Source: Piliocolobus tephrosceles (taxonomy: Eukaryota; Chordata; Mammalia; Primates; Cercopithecidae). From it: DNA of 64,000 nucleotides. The stretch is from positions 164,376,756-164,440,755 of the forward strand of contig NC_045436.1 in the NCBI RefSeq assembly GCF_002776525.5, in the 5' to 3' direction. Position 1 is the first letter of the stretch. Each line of letters starts with the position of its first letter. Below the pieces are notes generated by a model that saw only the letters and a list, made by a program, of their open reading frames with translations, searched no databases and had not been told where the DNA came from. Below, one piece after another: positions 1 through 11,300 of the stretch. A program made the position numbers and the translations under genes.

Positions 1-382
1 GTCCAGTTGTCTTTGAGGTTTAGAGAATCCTGGTATTTCAGTGGAAAAAAAAAAAAAAAGTGCTGTCTGCAAAGTAGAGCAGTTATGTTTTTCTTGAACG
101 TTAGAGGGCAGCAGAGGAGTTGTCTGAAAAAAATCCCTACTTGACCAGGAAAAGCTTTTTTGTTTCCCAAGTTGTTTCTACAGAATGTTTTCATTGAAAG
201 GAAAGGAGTATATTTTAAAATATGCTTGTAATCATGTTTTTAAGATGAACATATCATTTCATAGTATATTTCAAGTGGAAGGACCTGTTCCCCTTTGAAA
301 AAATTTACTCTATAGTGATTGATGATTAACTTGGGAAGAAGTCCCAGAGGAAATTTTTAAAAGGGAGGATTGGCTATGATAA
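1..382. other. Single-copy AT-rich DNA
   Basis: No repeat family or coding signal recognised. It contains a short A-run near position 50 and ends at the target site of the following Alu. Confidence 0.5.
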
Positions 383-395
383 AATAAAGTATATT

Positions 396-717
396 GGCCG
401 GGTGCAGTGGCTCATACCTGTAATCCTAACGTTTTGGGAGGCCAAGGCTGGCAGATCACTGGAGCCCAGGAGTTTGAGACAAACCTGGGCAATATGGTGG
501 GGAAAAAAATAATAGCCAGATGTGGTGCCACATGCTTGTAGTGCCATCTACTTGGGAGGCTGAGGTGGGAGGATCACTTGAGCCTAGGGAGGTTAAGGCT
601 ACAGTGAGACATGATTGTGTCACTTCACCCCAGTCTGGGAGACACAGTGAGACCCTGTCTCTAAGAAAAATAATAATAACATAAATAAATAAAATAGTAC
701 ATATAATAATAGAATAG
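396..717 (+). mobile_element. Alu SINE (AluJ/S-like)
   Basis: A sense Alu begins GGCCGGGTGCAGTGGCTC and ends in an A-rich TAA/ATAA tail. The left-monomer end and middle A-rich linker are shortened near 495-515. The 13-bp sequence AATAAAGTATATT occurs at 383-395 and again at 718-730, a perfect target-site duplication from L1-driven insertion. Many substitutions suggest an older J or S copy; the subfamily is not certain. Confidence 0.95.
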
Positions 718-730
718 AATAAAGTATATT

Positions 731-2645
731 TTATTTCAGAGTGTTTTCTTCTGTTTGTATGTGTTTTAAATACGTGTTTAGAAGATCAAAAATAGTTTTG
801 GAGAATCACTACCATGTGCAAACAGTTAATAGATGATGTTGAGCAATGTGAGACAAACTTACTTGTGCACGAATACAGATTTCAAATTGAGTAAGAAAGC
901 TGTTTTGCTTGAATACTTAAAAAAGTGCACTAGCAAAAAAGTGAAACGGGTTTTGTTTTATGGGTAGAGTTAATTTGATTAGATTTATCAGCCAGCCAGG
1001 TTCACAACATCTGAATTTAGCCATCATACAGTTTAAGAGCAAGTGATTCAAAAATCAGTTTCTAAGTTCCTACTAATGATGATAATGAAAGATGCTTGTC
1101 ATAGATTTTTTTTTTCTCATTCTCTGGGTGACCCCAAATCCTATAAGGCATGTGGCCACTAGTATGACTGGTCCCCAGAGAGTGAGACTGTGTTAGGACT
1201 GAAGAGCTAATCCCACAGCCTAAACCATTTATCATAAATCATCACTCGTTTACCATTGAAGCGAACTTGGGTCTGCCGCATAATGCAAGCAATCAAAACA
1301 CAACTTACCTCATTTTCTGTTGTTCTGAAATGTTTTCTTTGGAGAGATTGGGAGCAGTCTTTCTTGCCTGCTCTGCTCTGGTACCGAGGCAGTACCTTGC
1401 AGTGGGGGATCCCTTACTTGCCTTGTTCAGAGTCTTTTCTCCCTGCTAAGCAAGGGCCTGATCTCAGGTCCTTTTCACACATTTGTTCTCTTCTTCCTTT
1501 CTGATGTTTATTGTCTTTCCTTGTACATCTTACTTCTTTTAGTAACTATCTGATCATTCTCCTTCATCCTAACTTTTGGCTTTCTTCTCTCTTTTTGACT
1601 TTATATCTGGGAATATGTTTCCTTGAGGTTGGAACCTGGATTGTAAGAAATCAAACATGTGGTTACCCAGCCCTATATTTTCTCCAGTAAACTTTTTGCA
1701 GAGTGATCCATTTGCCTTGGGGGTGACTCTCAAAGAAGATCCTCTGGGGCAGAATTTGTTCCCATCAGTGCCAGCTTTCCCTCTGGCAGGATGTCTCAGG
1801 ATCTGCTGGTGCTACCCAAGGCTTGCTGCCCACACTCATGGAATAAAAGGATATTTCCTAAAGTTTTTGCGGCTCTGCATTATTAACATGGCCACATCCT
1901 CAGCGCCCTTGGGCATTAAAATTTTAACCGGATCAAAGCAGCATACCTATTTGATGTGCCTAAGTGGCAGAGACTCTCAGAAATGAGTCACGATGGCCTT
2001 CCGACTTTCAGACAATGCCATGCTCTTTTTATCCAAAAGCCACAGAGCTGATATGACAGGAAACTGACACAGCAGGACTCTGGGATCATTCAAATTCCAA
2101 TAACAAGAATCTTATCATGTCTTGGCGTGTCTGCTGTAAATTACATGAGATGCTCTATCTGAGAATGTTTTTATGAAGATATCCACCTTTTGTTGCTTCC
2201 TTCCTTTTATCTTCTTGAAGAAGGGGATGATCTTGGTTCTGAGGCCAGTTCATTTACTCTGCCTAACCCAGTAGCCCTCAAGTGGCTCCATTGCCACAGT
2301 TCCAGCGTCAGCCACACAATTGTGGTGTAGTGTCGTGAGCAATGAGGCAGGCTGCATATCGCTCCTACAGCAGACTCAAATCCAGAAAAACTGACTGCTT
2401 CCACCTTGAAAACATGTAACATTCAAATATTTATTACAGTTTTTGGAAATTGGCTGCAGGAAACCTACATTTCTTTCTTAATTCTTGTTCCACAAACAAA
2501 CCAAAATGCCTTCAATGCCTACCATGTACCAAATGGGGCACTCATCCCATTGCTGAAGTTAACAAGCCTTAAGAAGTAAAAATTAATTCCAAAACCCAGA
2601 AGAAAAGTTATTGTATCCAGTTTGTTTTATTATGTTCTGTTTTAT
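731..2645. other. Single-copy DNA, no recognised element
   Basis: About 1.9 kb with no repeat family I can name. The open frames at 1256-1504 and 1657-1986 show no recognisable domain, and I see no convincing exon. Part of 1260-1500 has a pyrimidine-rich, LTR-like texture but no diagnostic ends. Confidence 0.45.
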
Positions 2646-2648
2646 GCG

Positions 2649-2693
2649 GGTTTTGTTTGTTTGTTTGTTTGTTTGGGTTTTGGTTTGTTGTAT
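2649..2693. repeat. (TTTG)n microsatellite
   Basis: Four consecutive GTTT units and imperfect flanking units form a short T/G-rich simple repeat. Confidence 0.85.
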
Positions 2694-3945
2694 TTTTTTC
2701 ATTGAGATTCTTGCCATGACATATTTCAGAAAAGATTTTTAATCATTCTGAAAAGCCTAGGATCAGGATAAGGAGTTTGTTTTCTTTTAAAATGTAGGAT
2801 GGTAAATATAATCATAGTGAGTGATATATTGTCCCTGCCAGGATTAGATAGATTTGTTTCACCTTTACAGACTTGACCTATGACTGGGATGGGGTACTAT
2901 GACTGTACGGTGGGGATGAGGCCATGCTTGCTGAAGAAATTCAGCCAACTCTAAAGTATGTTGATTTTCTATATATTACATGATAGCCCCATTAGGAGAA
3001 GTTATCTGGGGCATTTGTATAAATGGGATGGGGTTTCCAGGACACTGCAGAAGCAATGCTTTATACCCTTAATATTAAAATTCTACTGAGCATGATTTGA
3101 CCTCTCTCTCTTGCTGTCTCTCATTCTCTCTCTTATTCTCTTTCTGTCACTCTCTGAATCCTGAGGTGATTTGAGAATCCCTTAGTGCCAAGGTTATCAC
3201 TGTGATAATTCATTGTCATTGAACTGGCAGAGAAAATGTTAGTTAATGAGTGATATTTGTTGATAAAATGCCAGATACCAGAGGATTAATTATAACAGCT
3301 CATTTTGGGGAAAACAAGTCCATCAGAATGAGGTTAATGATCAGTTTGCCATCTGACCTAGATTAGGGGGCCATCGTGGTCAGCGTTGAGTGTTGAGTCA
3401 CATAAGTTCCCTGAAGTGTCTTGATACAAGTCAGATGTAGCCATAGCATACTATAAACATTGTAGGTTAGACTTTGGAGTTCAGCAATTAATGTCCATAA
3501 TTTGACTGGGCTGAGTCTTGCAGGGATTTGGGATTTTAATAGCCTGAACAAATGGGAAAAGGAGGAAGCAAAAGAATGAGGCAGGACAGGCCCAAGGACA
3601 ATAATCCTGGTCTCCAGGGGTAGTGGGTAGAGCATAGTGAACTTGTGTGTTGTAAGGGCTGGAAGATAATGACCACCAGAAGCATAGTATAGGTGGTCAG
3701 TTCATTCATAGCAGTATTCCAGCTGACAACCAGAGAACTAAAAGAAGGAAGCACTCTACTTAACTTCTTTAGTATTCTTGCTCTAAGGAAGAGTGTACAC
3801 GTTGTTTGCAGGTGCTGGAGCAGATGAAGGACCAGGTCACTAGCTTAGTTTCAGAATGAGCCTCAACTTCTAGCTGAGAACTCGCATGTAAGTCCAGAAC
3901 ACAGAATGAGGAGCCAAGAATTGTTATTTGCATGTTTTAAGCTAC
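2694..3945. other. Single-copy DNA with a CT-rich patch
   Basis: A low-complexity CTCTCT tract lies at about 3101-3155. No mobile element is recognised with confidence; the minus-strand frames around 3363-3754 show no known domain. Confidence 0.45.
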
Positions 3946-3949
3946 CACT

Positions 3950-4118
3950 CTTGGAGAGTGCCTACTATGTGTCAGGTACCTTATCTTAACTATTTAACCC
4001 TCACTACAATTCTGTGAAATAAATATTTTTTATGCCTGGTTTCCAAATTATAAGATTGAGGGAGCTTGGAGAAGTTAGGCAAACAATTCAATGTCCAATA
4101 TCTAGTAAGTTTCAGAGT
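3950..4118 (-). mobile_element. MIR SINE fragment
   Basis: Antisense MIR. It shows the antisense landmarks in order: GTGCCTACTATGTGTCAGG, a TTAACCCTCACTACAAT block, a GGAGAAGTTAGGCAAAC-type block, then AGTAAGTTTCAGAGTC. Divergence is high, as expected of a tRNA-derived SINE that predates the placental radiation. Confidence 0.8.
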
Positions 4119-4901
4119 CACGTTTTATACTCAGTTATATATGTATTCAGATATATCAACAAAATGAACCAATGTAATGGGTCTATTGTAGGAGGTTGCA
4201 ACTGGTGGTCTTAGGACACTGGGCATTGCCTCAGACATAATGAAGAGAGTTGAGTTTGTAGACAAAGGTATTGGGTATAACAATCCTTCTTGCATGGGTC
4301 GGGAATTGATGGAGGTAAGGAAAGGAGCATGTAGAAAACCCTGTGGACAGAAAGCATTCATAATCCAGCATTGATCTGGAAGGTATATCTTATGCACCTG
4401 GTGAACATGTCAGGTTCTTACTCTTAGCTGCTGTCAGTAGGATTGGCCATCAGATTCTGGATTTTATGTTATAGTAGAATCAAGTGCACTTTTACTATAA
4501 GTACTCTTAAGGCTGGGCTTACGGTAGGCATTCAACTCAGTGCTTATGAATGACAAAATAAATGGGTGTGTTCTTTCCTGAAATAGCAGAAAGCAGTAAT
4601 GGTCTTCTTCCATTTATACTCAAAAAGGCTATGCGCAAAGCAGGAGAGACAGCCTGGCAGTCTACACCTGTGCCATTAATCTCCCAACAATCCTGCCAAG
4701 GTTTATTTTCAGAGAGATCTTACACAAAAATATTTGGTGATTTCATGCTCTACAGCAATCTTTTGAATCACAGGAATCCAAAATAGCCACTTTTTCCTCA
4801 GTTGTAGAGGGGTGTTACTCATATTACTATTATGAGAAATGAATAAGTGAAATGGATGCATTGAAATATATTTATTAAAATTAAAAATAAATTCTGAACA
4901 A
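4119..4901. other. Mostly single-copy; possible L2 or MIR tail
   Basis: The stretch near 4505-4562 resembles a sense L2 or MIR 3' end (GTAGGCATTCAACTCAGTGC, then AAATAAATG). The rest matches no family I recognise. The 74-codon frame at 4562-4786 has no visible domain. Confidence 0.4.
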
Positions 4902-5001
4902 CTAGTAAGAACTAACTATTTCTGCTGCTTTGGTATGGAACATTGTGTAAATGTGTGTCAGGTCTAGCTGGTGTATAGTGTTGCTCAAGTCCTGTATTTC
5001 T
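4902..5001 (-). mobile_element. Inverted 5' piece of L1 ORF2
   Basis: Read on the minus strand this is L1 ORF2 sequence; the minus frame contains IQDLSNTIHQLDLTHIYTMF, the ORF2 context just upstream of the sense block. It sits head-to-head with the sense L1 that starts at about 5002 and covers nearly the same ORF2 codons, so 4918-4988 and 5002-5069 form an inverted repeat with a 13-bp loop. A 5' inversion during target-primed reverse transcription or a second L1 could explain it. Confidence 0.8.
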
Positions 5002-6125
5002 TTGAACAACAGTATACACCAACTAGGCATGATAGACATCTGTGATGCTCCATACAAAAACAGCAGAATATGTACTCTTCTCAAGTACATATGGAACATT
5101 CCTCAGGGTGGATTATATGCTAGGGCATAAGACAAGTCTGAATAAATTTTTAAAAAATTATACAAAGTATGGTCTCCAACCACAGTGGAATAAAATGAGA
5201 AACCAATAACAGAAGGAAATTTAGAAATTCACAATTATGGGAAAATTAAGCAACACACTCTTAAATAATCAATAGACTGAAAAATACCAGAAAGATTAGA
5301 AAATGCTATGAGATAAATGAAAATGAAGATAAAACATATGAAAAATTATAGAATGCAGCTTATATAGTACTAACAGAGAAATTTATAACTATCAATGTCT
5401 ATATAATAACAACATCTCAAGTCAGTAATCTAACCTGACAACTTAAGAAACTATAAAAAGAAGAGCAAACTAAATGCAAAACTATCAGAAGGAAGAAAAT
5501 AGTAAATATTTGAACAGAAATAAATAAAATAGGGAATAGAAAAACAATCAAAAATCAGTGAATTCTAATTGGTTCTTTAGGAAAAAAATTTAAATTGAAA
5601 AAATTTTAGCTAGACCGAAGAAAAAAGGAAAGATGGTGTAAGTTGATAAAATCAAAAATGGGAGTGGAGACATCACTACCAACCTTACAGAAATAAAGGA
5701 TCATATGGGAATGCTGTGAACATTTGTGTGCCAACAAATTAGGTAGCTTAGATGACATGACAAATTTCTAGAAAGACAAGCGGAAAAAAACACCATCGAT
5801 TCAAAGTGAAATAGAAAATCTGAATAAGCCTATTACAAGTAAAATGATTTAATTCCAAATGAAAACATTTTCCACAAATTAAAGCCCAATTGCAGATGGC
5901 TTTGCTGGTGAATTCGATTAAACATTTAAAGAAGAATTAGTAATAATTCTTTACAAACTCTTTCAAAAAAGAGAAGACAAAGGAATATTTCCCAATCCAT
6001 TCTAGGGGCTAGCATTACCCTTATGCCAAAACCAGGTAAAGACAGCACAAGAAAAGAAAACTAGAGAGCAGTATCTCTTATAAATGTAGACACAAAATTT
6101 CTCAATAAAATACTAGCAAACACTG
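5002..6125 (+). mobile_element. L1 (L1MA/L1PB-age) ORF2 segment
   Basis: A sense L1 ORF2 body with many landmarks in consensus order: the ACATATGGAACATTCCTCAG block, GAAACCAATAACAGAAGGAA, a TTAAGAAACTATAAAAAGAA block, ACCTTACAGAAATAAAGGAT, GCCAACAAATTAGGTAG and ACATTTAAAGAAGAATTAGT. The reading frame is broken by many stops and indels. It ends abruptly after the CTCAATAAAATACTAGCAAA landmark, where a different L1 segment follows. Confidence 0.95.
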
Positions 6126-6320
6126 GCGATAAAAAGGAATAAAGTATGAATACATGCTACAACATGGTTGAACCTTGAAAATATTATACTAAGTGAAACC
6201 AAGTACAAAAGACCACATATTTTATGAGTCCATTTATATGAATGTCCAGAATATAGAAATCTACACAGACAGAAACTAAATTAATGGTTGTCCAGGGATG
6301 AGGAATGAAGTTGGAGAGAA
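6126..6320 (+). mobile_element. Out-of-order L1M-type 3' segment
   Basis: This block matches the end of ORF2 and the start of the 3' region of older L1M families (TTGAACCTTGAAAATATTAT, CCACATATTTTATGAGTCCA, GTCCAGAATATAG). In the canonical L1 order it should lie downstream of the sequence at 6321-7080, yet here it lies upstream. It interrupts or bridges a deletion in the main L1. Confidence 0.75.
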
Positions 6321-6870
6321 AAGAGAACTCAAACAACTCAATCACAGAAACACAAATAATCTGGTTTAAAAATAGGCAAAATACCTGGCTAGACATTTCT
6401 CATAAAAAGACATTCAAATGGCAAACAGGTATATGAAAAAAATATTTAACATCACTAATCATCACAGAAATGCAAATCAAAACACAATGAGGTATTACCT
6501 TACTCCAGTTAGAATGACTCTTATCAAATAGACAAAAGATAACAAGTGCTGGGAAGGATGTGGAGAAAAGGGTACCCTTAAACACTATTGGTGAGAATGT
6601 AAATTAGTTTAACCATTATGAAAAACAATATGGAGATTTCTCAAAAAATTAAAACTGGGACTACCATATGATCCAGCAATCCCACTGCTGGGTATATATC
6701 CAAAGGAAATGAAATCAGTATGTCAAGGAGATATCTCACTGTCATGTTTGTTGCAACACTATTCACAATAGTCAAGATATAGAATCAACCTAAGTGTTCA
6801 TTAACACTTATGGATAAATAAAATGAATAAATAAATGAATAAATAAAATGTAGCATATATATATATGGTC

Positions 6871-6905
<35 letters not shown>

Positions 6906-7109
6906 GGAATACTATTTAGCCATAAAGAATAAAATCCTATCTTTTTTGACAACGTATATGAACCTGGAAGACATTATGTTAACTGAAATAAGCCCAACAC
7001 AGAAAGACAAATACTGCGTAATCTCACTCATATGCAGAATCTAAAGTCATTGATCTCACTGATGTAGACAATTGAATAGTGGCTACCATGGGCTGGAAAA
7101 GGTAGTTGG
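6321..7109 (+). mobile_element. L1 ORF2 3' end, same L1 as 5002-6125
   Basis: The L1 resumes at an AACTCAAACAACTCAAT block and continues through AATCATCACAGAAATGCAAA, GGATGTGGAGAAAAGGG, GATCCAGCAATCCCACTGCT and the ACAAATACTGCGTAATCTCA end-of-ORF2 block. Short tandem AATAAATG units and an expanded (CA)n tract lie within it at about 6820-6903. It is broken at 7110 by an LTR. Confidence 0.95.
6872..6903. repeat. (CA)n microsatellite inside L1
   Basis: About 15 uninterrupted CA units next to a short (TA)n tract, embedded in L1 sequence. Likely length-polymorphic. Confidence 0.9.
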
Positions 7110-7460
7110 TGATATGGTTTGGCTGTGTACCCACCTAAATCTCAACTTGAATTCCCACATGTTGTGGTGGGACCCGGTGGGAGGTAATTGAATCATGGGG
7201 GCAGGTCTTTCCCACGCTGTTCTTGTGATAGTGAGTAAGTCTCGTGAGATGTGATGGTTATTATAAGGGAGTTTTCCTGCAGAAGCGCTCTTTGACTGCC
7301 ACCATCCATGTAAGATGTGACTTGCTCCTCCTTGCCTTCCGTCATGATTGTGAGGCTTCCCCAGCAACGTGGTACTGTAAGTCCAATTAAAACTTACTCT
7401 TTTGTAAATTGCCCAGTCTTAGGTATATCTTTATCAGCAGGGTGAAAACAGACAAATACA
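7110..7460 (+). mobile_element. Solo LTR, MST/THE1 group (ERVL-MaLR)
   Basis: A sense LTR starting TGATATGGTTTGGCTGTGT and containing GGTGGGAGGTAATTGAATCA, CGTCATGATTGTGAGGC and the 3' part CAGTCTTAGGTATATCTTTA. An AATTAAAACT block before the 3' end is the usual polyadenylation-signal area. There is no internal region, so it is a solo LTR left by recombination. It lies inside the 3' UTR of the L1, so it post-dates that L1. Confidence 0.95.
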
Positions 7461-7773
7461 CGGGGGAAAGGGAAATGGGTAGAAAATGGTTCATGGGGAA
7501 AAAGTTGCAGTTGCTTAGAAGGAATAAGATCTGGTATTCTATCACACAGTAGGGTGATTATAGTTAATGGGAATGTATTGTTTATTTCAAAATAGCTAGA
7601 ATAAAGGATTTTGAATGTTCTTACCACAAAGAAATGATAAGTGATTGAGGTGATCGATATTCTAATTACTCTAATTTGATCATCATGCATTATATACATA
7701 TATTGAAACACTGTACCTTAAAAATATGAACAATTATTTTCTGTCAATTAAAAATAAAATTAAAAAAAAAAAA
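7461..7773 (+). mobile_element. L1 3' UTR and poly-A, right part of the broken L1
   Basis: Continues the 3' UTR interrupted by the LTR: CACAGTAGGGTGATTATAGT, ATTTCAAAATAGCTAGAATA and AAATGATAAGTGATTGAGGT, ending in an AATTAAAAATAAAATT motif and an A-run at about 7759-7773. Confidence 0.95.
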
Positions 7774-8049
7774 AACAGTGGAGCACTGATTTGAGGATAA
7801 GATTACCAGAAAGTTGTGGAGGTAAAGCGAGGTCATCAAGTTTACGGAGAGGAATCTGGAGACTCTTTGTAGCACCATTAACCTCTGAACCAAATTCTGA
7901 AGGATAAAATGTGCATCAGGCATGTGAGGCAGGAAAGACATGGCAAGCAGATGAACAGCCTGGACACATGTAGGGCTTACAGGAGCAAGTTGACTCAGTG
8001 GGCATACAAGGTGCAACTGGGAATATCAGGAATTACAAGCGATTTTTTT
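7774..8049. other. Unassigned spacer
   Basis: No element recognised between the L1 tail and the next Alu target site. Confidence 0.4.
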
Positions 8050-8065
8050 CTACCTTTGGACTTTA

Positions 8066-8376
8066 TTTTTTTTTTTTTTATTTTTATCTTTTTAAGACGG
8101 AGTCTCGCTCTGTCGCCCAGGCTGGAGTGCAGTGGCCGGATCTCAGCTCACTGCAAGCTCTGCCTCCTGGGTTCACGCCATTCTCCCGCCTCAGCCTCCC
8201 GAGTAGCTGGGACTACAGGCGCCCACCACCTTGCCCGGCTAGTTTTTTGTATTTTTTAGTAGAGACGGGGGTTTCACCATGTTTGCCAGGATGGTCTCGA
8301 TCTCCTGACCTCGTGATCCGCCCATCTCGGCCTCCCAAAGTGCTGGGATTACAGGCTTGAGCCACCACGCCCGGCC
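8066..8376 (-). mobile_element. AluY, Old World monkey type (AluYR-like)
   Basis: A full-length antisense Alu with a T-rich head, ending CCACGCCCGGCC. The 16-bp sequence CTACCTTTGGACTTTA at 8050-8065 and 8377-8392 is a perfect target-site duplication. GTGGCCGGATCTCAGCTC and TAGTTTTTTGTATTTTTTAG are variants I know from cercopithecoid AluY lineages. Low divergence and perfect flanks make it one of the youngest insertions here. Confidence 0.97.
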
Positions 8377-8570
8377 CTACCTTTGGACTTTAACCAATAT
8401 TTCCTAAAATCTGCCTTGAGGAAATCCTTCCCAAATCTGCAGTAAATGAAAGATTTTTCTTCTTCTTATTTTAAATCTGCCATGAACTGATGCTTTTGTA
8501 AAACACAATAAAGATGAATTACTAGAAAAATGAAGTGTGAAATAAAACCTCACAAGCTACTGTTCATATT

Positions 8571-8952
8571 TGTATTAGTCCATTTCGCACTGCTTTAAAG
8601 AACTACCTGAGACCAGGTAATTTAAGAAGAAACTGGGTTTAATTGACTCACAGTTTGCATGGCTGGGGAGGCCTCAGGAAACTTACAATCATGGCAGAAG
8701 GTGAAGGGGAAGCGAGGCACATCTTCCCATGGTGGAGCAGTGGAGAGAGAGCGAGAGACAGGGAGTGCTAAACACTTTTAAACAACCAGATCTCATGAGA
8801 ACTCACACTCACGAGACAGCACTAGGGCAATGTGCTAAACCATTAGAGACCACCCCCATGATTCAATCACCTCCCAGCAGGCCCCTCATTTGACATGTCG
8901 GAATTACAATTTAAGATGAGATTTGGGTGCAGACACAGAGCCAAACCATATG
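8571..8952 (-). mobile_element. Solo LTR, MST/MLT group (ERVL-MaLR), antisense
   Basis: Begins TGTATTAGTCCATTT and runs through GGGGAGGCCTCAGGAAAC, CAATCATGGCAGAAGGTGAA, CAATCACCTCCCAGCAGG and ends ACAGAGCCAAACCATATGA. The order is the reverse complement of the LTR at 7110-7460, though of a different, older subfamily. No internal region is attached. Confidence 0.93.
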
Positions 8953-9214
8953 ACTATTCTTGGCAGCATTGTCCATTTGTTCTAGCATTTTCTAAATATT
9001 GACTCTCCATTTTTGTATTTTTCTCATTGCAGACAAGCAATAAATAATTTGTGAACCTGCACTGGTCCACAAATCACATCATGACTAGCAGGGTTCTAAA
9101 GACCCATTCCAAAAGATTCCCTGACAACCCAGTGGTCAAATGTATATGGGAAATGTTGGGAATTTTATCTGCCCAGACCTCCCACAGGAGATGCATACAC
9201 AACATTGCCTAAAG

Positions 9215-9562
9215 TCACTAAGAACTTTTGCAGTAAAAATGCCCTAATTTCCAATGGAATGGTATTTGGAGGTAGGACTTTGGATGGTAATTAGGTAATT
9301 AGATGAGATCATGAAGTTGGGGCTCCCATAATGGGATTGACATCTTTATAAGAAGAGAAAGAGAGGCCAGAGCATTTTTTCTCTCTCTCTGCCATGTTAG
9401 GACATAGCAAAAAGAAGGCTGTCTGTAAGCCAGGAAGTGAGCCCATAAGGGTGAACCGAATCAACCTATATCATGATCTTCCCAACACCCAGAACTATGA
9501 GAAATAAATTCCTGTTGTTTAAGCCATGCAGTATTTCGGTATGGCAATCTGAGCTAAGACAA
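9215..9562 (+). mobile_element. MLT1-type LTR (ERVL-MaLR)
   Basis: Sense landmarks include GTATTTGGAGGTAGGAC, TCTTTATAAGAAGAGAAAGA, a GCCATGTTAGGACATAGC block, GAACTATGAGAAATAAATTC and GTTGTTTAAGCCATGCAGT. The 5' edge is diffuse. Confidence 0.88.
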
Positions 9563-9574
9563 GAGTCAAGTAGG

Positions 9575-11300
9575 CAGTGGTAAGTGCAATGGAGACAAGC
9601 AAAGGTGGAGCAAGAAGGGGTCCAACAAGGAGAGCTCCAATTAAAATTGTACCGAGAAGATGACATTTGGGTAAAATCTAAAGGTGAGAGAAAAACCATG
9701 CATATATGGGATGGGTAGGGGATTGGGGAAGTGATTAGATAGAGTGAGCAACATGTATGAAAGCCCCAAGGCAAGAGGATGCTTGGAACTGTGCAAAGAG
9801 CTGGAACAGAATGGAGGACAGAGCAATAGGAAAGAAAATAAAATACGAGGGATAAGAGGGGGCCAGATCTTGCAAGGTCTTGTATGTTTTTGCAAGATTG
9901 TGGCTTTTACTCTGAGATTGAAGGCTGTGGGAAGATTGGACCAGAGGAGTGATATCATCCAATTTGTGTTTGCACAGGATCACTGTGGTCCTTGTGTAGA
10001 GAGGAGATTACAAGGTTGTAACTGTCCAGGGAGACCACCTGGAAAGATATTGCAATAATTTAAGCTTGAGATGAACAAGGCTCAGAGCAGCACAGAGGCA
10101 ATGATGATGGTGAAAGTGGTTAGATTCTGAATATGCTGAAAACTACTAAGATAGTTCTGACAGAATTGGCTCATAGATCAGATGTGAAGTGTGAGAAAAG
10201 AAAAGACAATCATGATACTACTAACATTTTTGGCCTCACTAATTGGAAGATTTCACCTGTCCTGAAATGGGAGGAGAGTGAAGAAGGACATTTGGGAGTG
10301 AGAAATATCAGGAGCTCAGTTTTGAAACTGACAAGTTTGAGATACCCAACAGACATTCAGGTAGAGGTGCCAAGGAGGCAATTTGACGAATGAGTCTGAA
10401 GGGCAGGAGAGAGGTCCTAAGAAGAGCTATACTTTTGGGAGCTGTCAGTGTTATACATAAAGCCACGAGACTGGGTAAGACCAGTGAGAGTGTGAGTGCA
10501 GACAAACTGGAAGGTCTAAATATAGTCCCTGGGGTATTGCTTCATTAAGAGCTTATAGGGTTGAAGAGGAAAAGCAAGGGAGACAGGAAGTAAAATGAGG
10601 GAAGAAACAGGAAAATTAATAGCTTAATGTCATGGAAATCAAATATATAACGTGTTTCCAGGAGGGATGCTTCAACCTTATCAAATGCTGCTGCTGGTTA
10701 GGTAAGATCTGGACTAAGAATTTGTTGTTAACTTTACAGAGAGCCATTTTTGTGAGTATAAAGGTAAAAGCCAGATTGAATCATGTTCAAAAGGAATTTG
10801 GAGTAGAGAAACTGAAGAGAATGATGATGGAAACTCTTTTGAGAAGTTTGAAACAGTAGCTGGAGGGAAAATGAGAAAAGTGAGGTTTTGATGATGATAA
10901 TCATGATGATGGTTAAAAGATGTTGGTGTATTTATATATTGATTCAAAATAGTGATAATGTAGGGGAAATAAGAGAGGAGAGCTGGAGCTTAGAGCAGGT
11001 GAGAGGGGATGTAGTCTTGTTCACAGGTGAGGAATGGGTCTTTCCCAGAAGAGGGTTCAGTTAGTCCATATTAACAGAAACAAGAAGGATATATGAGCTT
11101 AGATACCGGTACATGAAAATCTCTAGTGGTAGAAGCTAGAGGAAGTTCTCTTCTGATTGTTTCTATTTTCATAGCAAGTTTTAAACTGAGAGTGAGGATG
11201 AGACAGGTGTAAGAAATCAGAGGTGAGAAACAACAAGAATCAGTTGGCTATGAAAATAGGGGAATGAAAAGTCTAAAGTAAAGTACTCAGATAGCCAGGC
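9575..11300 (-). mobile_element. L2 LINE, long antisense ORF2 fragment
   Basis: A long, heavily mutated antisense L2. The plus strand gives the reverse of the ORF2 end in order: CCAGATCTTGCAAGGTCTTG (9862), a GAGTGATATCATCCAATT block, GGGAGACCACCTGGAAAG, TGAAACTGACAAGTTTGAGA (10324), GGGGTATTGC, and a TCAAATGCTGCTGCTGG block (10681) near the reverse-transcriptase core. No open frame survives. The outer edges, especially beyond 11090, are uncertain. L2 is a CR1-clade retrotransposon long extinct in primates. Confidence 0.75.

Noticed and set aside
2641..2700. Possible G-quadruplex or regulatory G-tract near the (TTTG)n
   Set aside because: There are too few consecutive G runs; it is a plain T/G microsatellite.
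7909..8360. Overlapping 116- and 120-codon frames
   Set aside because: Their C-terminal halves are the standard antisense Alu peptide, with poly-Phe from the T-run.
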